This document shows positions 1-4,452 of a stretch of 10,081 nucleotides of DNA, in pieces. The notes below the pieces were generated by a model. The model had not been told where the DNA came from, did no database searches, and saw only the letters and a program-made list of their open reading frames with translations. The first letter of the stretch is position 1, and each line of letters begins with the position of its first letter. The stretch comes from Gammaproteobacteria bacterium (lineage in GTDB: Bacteria > Pseudomonadota > Gammaproteobacteria > Pseudomonadales > Oleiphilaceae): NCBI GenBank assembly GCA_029268325.1, contig JAJUGC010000046.1:1-10081 (forward strand), written 5' to 3'. A program made the translations under genes and the position numbers.

Positions 1-20
1 CCCAGCTGAGCTATGGCCCC
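1..20 (-). tRNA. tRNA-Ala, 5' end only (truncated by window edge)
   Basis: Read on the minus strand, the first 20 bases of the tRNA are GGGGCCATAGCTCAGCTGGG. This is the typical start of bacterial tRNA-Ala: the 5' acceptor strand GGGGCCA, then TAGCTCAG entering the D arm. The anticodon and everything 3' lie outside the window, so the isoacceptor (GGC or TGC) cannot be read. It is transcribed in the same direction as gltX and lies 57 bases past its stop codon. A gltX-tRNA-Ala neighbourhood is known from pseudomonads. It has its own promoter, described separately. Confidence 0.85.
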
Positions 21-29
21 TCGTCGGTA

Positions 30-61
30 ACGGGAGCGTATATTATTGAGTTCGCTCCCGT
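30..61. repeat. 9-bp perfect inverted repeat over the tRNA promoter
   Basis: ACGGGAGCG (30-38) and CGCTCCCGT (53-61) are perfect inverted copies with a 14-base spacer. The spacer contains the whole -10 box, so the arms lie over the spacer and initiation region of the tRNA promoter. In gltX read-through RNA it would form a GC-rich hairpin, but no T-tract follows, so it is not a normal intrinsic terminator. An operator role or a processing/stability hairpin are both possible. Confidence 0.6.
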
Positions 62-68
62 CCGTCAA
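40..68 (-). promoter_or_regulatory. sigma70 promoter of the tRNA-Ala gene
   Basis: On the minus strand, TTGACG (68-63) and TAATAT (45-40) are separated by exactly 17 bases, close to the sigma70 consensus. Initiation is expected near 33, about a dozen bases before the mature tRNA 5' end. A GC-rich stretch (CGCTCCCG) follows the -10 box, as in many stable-RNA promoters under stringent control; that regulation is inferred. The promoter starts within 10 bases of the gltX stop, so the tRNA need not depend on gltX read-through. Confidence 0.72.
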
Positions 69-77
69 GCATTTTTT

Positions 78-1592
78 TTAACTTCCTGAATTTTCGGCCT
101 TTTCGTTCATTTCTTGAACAATTACCTCATATTCCTTCTCTACAGCCTTGGTCCCTTTCTTGGAAAAGCCTCCCAGCAGGTTCAAGGCGTGGCGCAGGCG
201 TGCACGCGCCATGTCCGGCCCCAGGATCGCCATGGAGTCCACCACGGACCAGGAATTGGGGGTTCCCGCAATGGCAACGAACAGCGGCTGCATGAAGTCG
301 CCGATTTTGATGCCCATGGCTTTCGACAGCATCTTCAAGTCCGCAAAGATATTTTCCTTGCTCCAGTGGCGCTGTGCTTCCAGCTTCCACAAAGAGAACT
401 GCAACACCCGCTTGACCTGTTCCTCATCCAGTTTGGCATGGGCAAACTGTTCCGCTGTCAGCGGCAACATGCCGGAGAACATGAACGAGGCCATGGGGGC
501 AATATCGCTGAAGGTATGTACGCGGCTTTGGATATGGGGCAAAGTCTGCTCTACCCGACCCTCATTGAAAGCCCATTGGCGTACCCGTTCGGCGAATTGT
601 TCCAGGCTCAGGTTCTCCCGGATCCAGGTGCCGTTCAGCCAGTTCAGCTTCTCCACGTCGAAAATCGGCCCGCCCAGAGAAACGCGCTTGAGATCGAAAT
701 TTGCGATCATCTCTTCCAGGGAGAACTTTTCCCGCTCATCCGGCATGGACCAACCCATACGGCCCAGATAGTTGAGCACCGCCTCGGGCAGATAACCCAT
801 GCGCTCGTAGTAGTTGATGCTGGTGGGGTTCTTCCGCTTACTGAGCTTGCTCTTGTCCGGGTTACGCAGCAGCGGCATATGGCACAGTTGCGGCATTTCC
901 CAGCCAAAGTATTTGTAGAGCAACTGGTGCTTGGGCGCCGAGCTGATCCACTCTTCACCTCGAATCACATGGGTGATGCCCATCAGGTGGTCGTCCACCA
1001 CGTTCGCCAGGTGATAGGTGGGCATGCCATCAGATTTCATCAAAATCTGGCAATCCACCTGGGACCATTCAATCTCGATCGTACCCCGGAGCAGGTCGTC
1101 GATCACACAGACGCCCTCGTCCGGCACCTTCATGCGGATCACATAAGGCTCGCCTGCTTCCAGGCGGCGCTTCACTTCATCGGCAGGAAGCTCCAGGTCC
1201 CCCTTGATACCAGGGTTCAAGCCCTGGGCACGGCGCTCCTCACGAATGGCTTCCAGCTCTTCCGGCGTGCGAAAGCAATAGAAGGCATGGCCTTTATCCA
1301 CCAGCTCCTGGGCATATTGCTTATAGATATCTTTCCGCTCGCTCTGACGATACGGACCGTAGGCTCCGCCCACATCCGGGCCTTCATCCCACTCCAGCCC
1401 CAACCAGCGCAGTGCTTTCAGGATGTCTTCTTCCGACTCACGGGTGCTTCGTACCTGATCGGTGTCCTCAATCCGCAAAATGAACTGGCCGCCATGCTGG
1501 CGCGCAAAGCACAGGTTAAAAAGAGCGATGTATGCGGTACCAACGTGAGGATCCCCAGTGGGGGAAGGCGCGATACGAGTGCGAACTGTCAT
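78..1592 (-). CDS. gltX: Glutamyl-tRNA synthetase (GluRS)
   Basis: This cytoplasmic class I aminoacyl-tRNA synthetase attaches glutamate to tRNA-Glu using ATP, which also feeds haem synthesis through glutamyl-tRNA. The product has 504 residues, a normal bacterial length. The N-terminus RTRIAPSPTGDPHVGTAYIA carries the HIGH-type signature (HVGT, residues 16-19), followed by FILRIEDTD near residue 40. The KMSKS-type loop is KLSKR (249-253). The C-terminal third is the alpha-helical anticodon-binding region. I chose the ATG at 1592 over an in-frame TTG at 1601: GGGAA lies 10 bases before the ATG, and the resulting MTVRTRIAPSPTG start matches the family. The gene is transcribed toward tRNA-Ala. 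A TATAAT box lies 38 bases upstream of the start codon. Nothing is missing or broken. Whether the enzyme is strictly discriminating for tRNA-Glu cannot be judged from this. Confidence 0.97.
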   Translation of the reverse strand: MTVRTRIAPSPTGDPHVGTAYIALFNLCFARQHGGQFILRIEDTDQVRSTRESEEDILKALRWLGLEWDEGPDVGGAYGPYRQSERKDIYKQYAQELVDKGHAFYCFRTPEELEAIREERRAQGLNPGIKGDLELPADEVKRRLEAGEPYVIRMKVPDEGVCVIDDLLRGTIEIEWSQVDCQILMKSDGMPTYHLANVVDDHLMGITHVIRGEEWISSAPKHQLLYKYFGWEMPQLCHMPLLRNPDKSKLSKRKNPTSINYYERMGYLPEAVLNYLGRMGWSMPDEREKFSLEEMIANFDLKRVSLGGPIFDVEKLNWLNGTWIRENLSLEQFAERVRQWAFNEGRVEQTLPHIQSRVHTFSDIAPMASFMFSGMLPLTAEQFAHAKLDEEQVKRVLQFSLWKLEAQRHWSKENIFADLKMLSKAMGIKIGDFMQPLFVAIAGTPNSWSVVDSMAILGPDMARARLRHALNLLGGFSKKGTKAVEKEYEVIVQEMNEKAENSGS

Positions 1593-1630
1593 AAGGACCA
1601 AATTCCCAATTAAACGAATGAAAGCGGGCC

Positions 1631-1636
1631 ATTATA
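1631..1636 (-). promoter_or_regulatory. -10 box of the gltX promoter
   Basis: A perfect TATAAT is read on the minus strand at 1636-1631, upstream of the gltX ATG. No good -35 hexamer is seen at 16-18 bases; the region there is TAGGCT-like. I therefore mark only the -10. Initiation would be near 1624, giving a leader of about 30 bases. Confidence 0.55.
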
Positions 1637-1728
1637 AGGCAATTGGTCACCCAAGCCTAAAGCCCTTCCAAGACCAAGACGAGCCAACGAAATGACCGGG
1701 CGCCGATTTTCAGGTAAAAACGTCAGGC

Positions 1729-1756
1729 AAAAAAAAGCCGGAGCAGATGCTCCGGC
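1729..1756 (-). terminator. Strong rho-independent terminator (minus strand)
   Basis: On the minus strand GCCGGAGC (1756-1749), loop ATCT, GCTCCGGC (1744-1737) forms a perfect 8-bp GC-rich stem followed by eight Ts (1736-1729). It faces the same way as gltX but lies upstream of the gltX promoter, so it must end a transcript coming from the right. The candidates are the 39-codon small ORF at 1914-2033 or a small RNA in 1757-1913. It also insulates gltX. Confidence 0.88.
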
Positions 1757-1913
1757 ACAAACAACACTACAGACAATACCACGCCTAACTACTACCTACA
1801 GCTCTAAGAGAGCACAGCTCCGACTGGTACCGGAGCCGTCTTACTGCATATCAGTTGCGGCTAGCTCTATCCCTTGCGGCCGGCGGGCTGGCCGGCTGCA
1901 CCGCATTGGCATC
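1757..1913 (-). ncRNA. Candidate structured RNA or 3' UTR ending at the terminator
   Basis: Between the small ORF stop and the terminator, the minus strand has three further inverted repeats. A 10-bp stem at 1875-1884/1891-1900 (one G-U pair) has a GCCGGC core. GCTCCG/CGGAGC lies at 1817-1822/1831-1836. GCTCT/AGAGC lies at 1801-1805/1809-1813 with a 3-base loop. None is followed by Ts, but together with the terminator they suggest a structured transcript. It may be the 3' UTR of the small ORF, an independent sRNA, or a dual-function RNA. I do not recognise a known RNA family and see no dedicated promoter. Confidence 0.4.
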
Positions 1914-2033
1914 TCAAGCCTTGATTTTAGCAACCCATTCGCCGTTGCTATCAGGCCAGCACTGGATCAATACCACCTGGTTTGATGCCAAGAACGCATC
2001 CAGTGCCCCGTAACTTGGAAAACGTTTGATCAT
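1914..2033 (-). CDS. Small hypothetical protein, 39 residues
   Basis: A short ORF begins MIKRFPSYGALDAFL, continues with VVLIQCWPDSNGEWV and ends AKIKA before TGA. The ATG at 2033 is preceded by GGGGAAAAG at a good ribosome-binding distance. Codon choice resembles the neighbouring GC-rich genes. The protein looks compact: a short amphipathic helix, a hydrophobic strand (VVLIQCW), an SNGEW turn and a second strand (WVAKIKA). There is one cysteine, no signal peptide and no membrane segment. The ORF is followed by hairpins and a strong terminator in the same direction. A longer 63-codon reading in another frame over this DNA lacks a ribosome-binding site and looks like a shadow. I do not recognise the family and propose no function. 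Conservation of this frame in relatives would settle it. Confidence 0.5.
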   Translation of the reverse strand: MIKRFPSYGALDAFLASNQVVLIQCWPDSNGEWVAKIKA

Positions 2034-2143
2034 GGTCTTTTCCCCATTCACTTTCTCGAATCCTCAGACTCAATTTGGAGCGACAGGCGACAAAGATCAG
2101 GACCACTTTTAGATGTTCCTGCGGACCATCTCCCCAACCCACG

Positions 2144-2199
2144 TCATAGTCGCTATGAATTATGGTCGGGAATCCAACAACCCGCGATACGGGATTCCC
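2144..2199. repeat. Two adjacent inverted repeats in the gltX-msrA spacer
   Basis: TCATAG-tcg-CTATGA (2144-2158) is a perfect 6-bp-arm palindrome of operator-like size. Ten bases on, GGGAATCC (2168-2175) and GGATTCCC (2192-2199) form a perfect 8-bp inverted repeat with a 16-base spacer. A TTGACA is read on the minus strand at 2213-2208, but its best -10 at 18 bases is poor (TATCGC). The repeats could be operators or RNA hairpins upstream of the small ORF. Function unknown. Confidence 0.45.
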
Positions 2200-2358
2200 C
2201 GTAATGTTGTCAAGTGGTGTAGATATTTGCGATCAAATGAAACAATTCCTCTCGTTTCGGCAACGCCCTCCGCTGATTGCAACTTTATGTCACCATCTTA
2301 TTCAATAGATGTCAGAGCAGCCGAAAAAGAGAAATACATCACTCAAAATTAGGGTGAA
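2200..2358. other. AT-rich stretch without a convincing gene
   Basis: Base composition is visibly more AT-rich than in the flanking genes. An open frame on the plus strand runs from 2113 to 2352 (79 codons), but it has no ribosome-binding site, no recognisable family and unusual codon use. I do not call it a gene. A possible weak plus-strand promoter is TTGCAA (2277-2282), a 16-base gap and TATTCA (2299-2304). The stretch may be decayed or transferred DNA. Confidence 0.4.
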
Positions 2359-2503
2359 TACTCTAGTTTTGCGTTCTAAGATGTTTCGTGACTGTAGGAG
2401 ATGACCGAAATCTGGCTGTAGGGTGCAATTCCTTCATTCGCCATACTTTCTGTCCGATATTAGAGCTAGAGTAGACTCAGCCCCATCCCCTGGGGCTTTT
2501 TTT
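2359..2503 (+). ncRNA. Candidate small RNA closed by an 8-bp stem and ended by a terminator
   Basis: TACTCTAG (2359-2366) and CTAGAGTA (2466-2473) are perfect inverted copies 99 bases apart. Six bases after the second arm a strong plus-strand terminator begins. No credible protein gene precedes it, so it must end something unannotated. The enclosed region has two copies of CTGTAGG (2392-2398 and 2416-2422) 24 bases apart and no long ORF. An RNA of roughly 145-190 bases would fit. I do not recognise it as 6S, SRP, tmRNA or a Csr/Rsm RNA. The promoter is uncertain. Confidence 0.4.
2479..2503 (+). terminator. Strong rho-independent terminator (plus strand)
   Basis: AGCCCCA (2479-2485), loop TCCCC, TGGGGCT (2491-2497) and a run of seven Ts (2497-2503) make a canonical plus-strand terminator. 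msrA on its right is on the opposite strand and ends at 2541, so this terminator cannot serve msrA. It would end a transcript from the left and protect msrA from antisense read-through. Confidence 0.85.
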
Positions 2504-2540
2504 GTTGGCTATACGATTTGCCCTTCTTCAGACTGAAGAG

Positions 2541-3209
2541 TTAAACCATTGCAGCCGTCTCGCCGAAGCTGACTCCAGTCCCGCCCAGCCCGCAGTAGCC
2601 ACCCGGATTCTTCGCCAGATATTGCTGATGGTAAGGCTCTGCATAGTAGAAGCTGGGCGCTTCCAAAATCTCCGTGGTAATCGAACCCGGATGCCCTTCT
2701 GCCTTCAGCCGCTCCTGAAAATGGGCCTTGCTCTGTTCCGCCTGCTGGCGCTGCGCTTCGGAAAAGACATAAATGCCTGAGCGGTATTGGGTTCCCACAT
2801 CATTGCCCTGGCGCATGCCCTGGGTGGGATCATGGGCCTCCCAAAAGACCCGTAGCAACTCCTGATAGCTGACCTGGGTGGGGTCGTAAACCACCTGTAC
2901 CACTTCGTTATGGCCAGTCATGCCGGAACAGACTTCCTCATAGGTAGGATTCGGCGTGTAGCCACCGGCGTAGCCCACGGCTGTCACATACACGCCCGGC
3001 ACCTGCCAGAATTTACGCTCTGCCCCCCAGAAGCAGCCCACCCCGAACAAGGCAACTTCAAAACCTTCCGGATAGGGCGGCTTCAAAGGGTTGCCGTTCA
3101 CATAATGCTGCTCAGGCACAACCATAGGCTCCGACCGACCCGGCAAGGCCTCTTCCGGCGAAGGCATTTCAACCTTTTTGTGATAACGACTGGAAAACCA
3201 GCTTTCCAT
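2541..3209 (-). CDS. msrA: Peptide methionine-(S)-S-oxide reductase MsrA
   Basis: MsrA reduces the S epimer of methionine sulfoxide in proteins and free form, with thioredoxin as electron donor. The product has 222 residues, close to E. coli MsrA (212). The catalytic motif GCFWG is at 58-62, with nucleophile Cys59. The C-terminal motif GGYCGLGGTG supplies the resolving Cys206. In E. coli a second recycling cysteine follows in the GVC motif; here the equivalent position is Ser214 (GVS), so recycling probably uses a two-cysteine route. The roughly 50-residue N-terminal extension before the core (PSPEEALPGR and on) is the usual enterobacterial type, with no signal peptide, so the enzyme is cytoplasmic. 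The ATG at 3209 was chosen over an earlier in-frame ATG at 3296 because AGGAG lies 7 bases upstream and homologues start here. The gene stands alone and is divergent from the hydrolase gene. Confidence 0.96.
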   Translation of the reverse strand: MESWFSSRYHKKVEMPSPEEALPGRSEPMVVPEQHYVNGNPLKPPYPEGFEVALFGVGCFWGAERKFWQVPGVYVTAVGYAGGYTPNPTYEEVCSGMTGHNEVVQVVYDPTQVSYQELLRVFWEAHDPTQGMRQGNDVGTQYRSGIYVFSEAQRQQAEQSKAHFQERLKAEGHPGSITTEILEAPSFYYAEPYHQQYLAKNPGGYCGLGGTGVSFGETAAMV

Positions 3210-3239
3210 AGGTCCTCTCCTCTCAAACTGCGTCCGCTT

Positions 3240-3267
3240 ATGGTAATCGGACTGCACCCCGTGGCAA
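3240..3267 (-). promoter_or_regulatory. Probable sigma70 promoter of msrA
   Basis: On the minus strand TTGCCA (3267-3262), a 16-base gap and TACCAT (3245-3240) form a moderate promoter. Initiation near 3233 would leave a leader of about 24 bases that includes the GAGAGGAGAGG ribosome-binding site. No oxidative-stress operator is recognisable. Confidence 0.45.
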
Positions 3268-3321
3268 CGGTTCCAAACACAATGCCCGCCATTCATCTGC
3301 CGTTAGGTGACGGCGGCCATA

Positions 3322-3359
3322 CTTTGCTGCAAAATAACCAGCTTTCCTGCAAAATACCC
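3322..3359 (+). repeat. Two direct repeats with 20-bp period upstream of the hydrolase gene
   Basis: CTTTGCTGCAAAATAACC (3322-3339) is followed exactly 20 bp later by CTTTCCTGCAAAATACCC (3342-3359), with 16 of 18 positions identical. The core CTGCAAAATA is perfect in both. The spacing of about two helical turns would put two protein sites on the same DNA face. They lie between divergent msrA and the hydrolase gene, 50 bases before the latter's ATG. The binding factor is unknown. Confidence 0.55.
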
Positions 3360-3408
3360 GAATGCCTCCCAAGGCGTAACCCTTCTAACCCCTCAAATAG
3401 TGAGCGCA

Positions 3409-4194
3409 ATGCAGTCAGACCAAGCCTTTACGATGCGCTTCCTGGGCGTTGGCAATGCCGCCAGCTCTTTGGGCAATGCCAGTTGTGTATTGGAACAAGC
3501 AGGCCACCCCCTGCTGATGATCGACTGTGGCCATGACGCCCTGCCACGCTATGAGAAACACTACCGAAGCTTGCCTCCGGCACTCTTCATCACCCATTTG
3601 CACCTGGACCATATCGGTGGCCTGGAAGGCTTGTTCTTTCGCCTGCGCTTTGCACCCGAGCCGCGGCTCATGCCCCTCTATGTGCCGGCCGCCCTGCTGC
3701 CCAACCTGCAAAAGCGCATCGCCGACTACCCGGGCGTGCTCGCTGAAGGCGGCGCAAACTTCTGGGATGTATTTCAGCTGATTCCTGTCAGTGATGGCTT
3801 TTGGCATCAGGATCTTCACTTCAAGGTCTTCCCGACCCGCCATCACCTGCCCAACTCGTCATTTGGGTTGAGCCTGCCCGGGGTGTTTCTCTATACCGGC
3901 GACACCCGCCCCATTCCGGAACAAATCATCGCCCATGGCAGCAGTGGCGAAACCATCTTTCATGACTGCGGCCTGGAATCCAATCCTTCCCACACCGGCG
4001 TTACGGACCTGGAACGGGAATATAGCGAGAGCCAGCGCAAGCGAATGGTCCTTTACCATTACGCAGACGCGGAACAGGGTGCGGCCCTGGAGCAACGGGG
4101 CTACCGGATTGCCCATGAAAACGAAACCTTCCTGCTCAGCGCGCCAGAACCTGCCCCTACTCGTTCTTCCATCGCCCAGCTCAAGTCCGTGTGA
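3409..4194 (+). CDS. Metallo-beta-lactamase-fold hydrolase (RNase Z / PhnP-like group)
   Basis: This 261-residue protein has the metallo-beta-lactamase fold. An N-terminal strand region MRFLGVGNAASSLGNAS resembles RNase Z-type proteins. The metal-binding motif THLHLDHIGG gives His63, His65, Asp67 and His68. Further likely ligands are a His in TRHH (145/146), Asp165 in YTGDTR, and a late His217 in LYHYAD; HDCGLESNPSHTG (185-197) resembles the HE/H motif of the RNase Z and phosphodiesterase branch. Two metal ions, probably Zn, are expected. The substrate cannot be read: tRNA 3' processing, cyclic-nucleotide or other phosphodiester cleavage are possible, and the flexible exosite of true RNase Z is not evident. 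There is no signal peptide. The start is uncertain: ATG 3409 has only a weak GTGAG upstream, and ATG 3433 (MRFLGVG) is the alternative. The gene is probably monocistronic; a GC-rich hairpin follows. Confidence 0.85.
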   Translation: MQSDQAFTMRFLGVGNAASSLGNASCVLEQAGHPLLMIDCGHDALPRYEKHYRSLPPALFITHLHLDHIGGLEGLFFRLRFAPEPRLMPLYVPAALLPNLQKRIADYPGVLAEGGANFWDVFQLIPVSDGFWHQDLHFKVFPTRHHLPNSSFGLSLPGVFLYTGDTRPIPEQIIAHGSSGETIFHDCGLESNPSHTGVTDLEREYSESQRKRMVLYHYADAEQGAALEQRGYRIAHENETFLLSAPEPAPTRSSIAQLKSV

Positions 4195-4252
4195 CGTCCA
4201 GTTAGGGTCAGTTCCCGCTCTACGCGCTCTAGCAGTCAGGCATTGAAGCTTC

Positions 4253-4274
4253 TGGCCGGGATCCCGCCCGGCCA
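4253..4274 (+). other. GC-rich hairpin after the hydrolase gene
   Basis: TGGCCGGG (4253-4260) and CCCGGCCA (4267-4274) form a perfect 8-bp stem with a 6-base loop, 58 bases past the stop. No T-tract follows, so it is at most a weak terminator or an mRNA 3'-end stabiliser. Confidence 0.45.
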
Positions 4275-4338
4275 TCCCATAGGCTACGTTTACTTACAAA
4301 ACCAAGAAGTTAGCTCCTGACCACATTCCCAGAGCCTG

Positions 4339-4347
4339 TGCTACATT
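4339..4347 (+). promoter_or_regulatory. Possible extended -10 promoter of the receiver/coiled-coil gene
   Basis: TGC followed by TACATT (4342-4347) fits an extended -10 element. The -35 is weak: TGACCA at 4318-4323 with an 18-base gap. The leader would be about 100 bases, with AAGG eight bases before the ATG at 4453. Confidence 0.35.
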
Positions 4348-4452
4348 TAAGTATTTCAGGTCGGGTCAGAACGCCTGCTGCACCGGCGTCGGCCCGCGTT
4401 ACCTTTTGATATTCACACTGGTCCTTCACCTCGACCAACACAAGGTTAAAGC

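Noticed and set aside
114..1613. Very long plus-strand open frame antisense to gltX
   Set aside because: It is the mirror of a GC-rich conserved gene; its translation resembles no family and gltX is unambiguous.
1692..1985. 97-codon plus-strand frame
   Set aside because: It runs through the minus-strand terminator and the hairpin region and has no ribosome-binding site or family resemblance.
1951..2142. 63-codon minus-strand frame beginning MGWGDGPQEH
   Set aside because: It overlaps the better-supported 39-codon ORF in a different frame and has no ribosome-binding site.
2113..2352. 79-codon plus-strand frame beginning MFLRTISPTH
   Set aside because: It has no ribosome-binding site, no recognisable domain and atypical codons; the AT-rich DNA and repeats explain the open frame poorly but sufficiently.
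4253..4274. Hairpin after the hydrolase gene as an intrinsic terminator
   Set aside because: The stem is strong, but no T-tract follows on either strand, so I listed it only as a hairpin.
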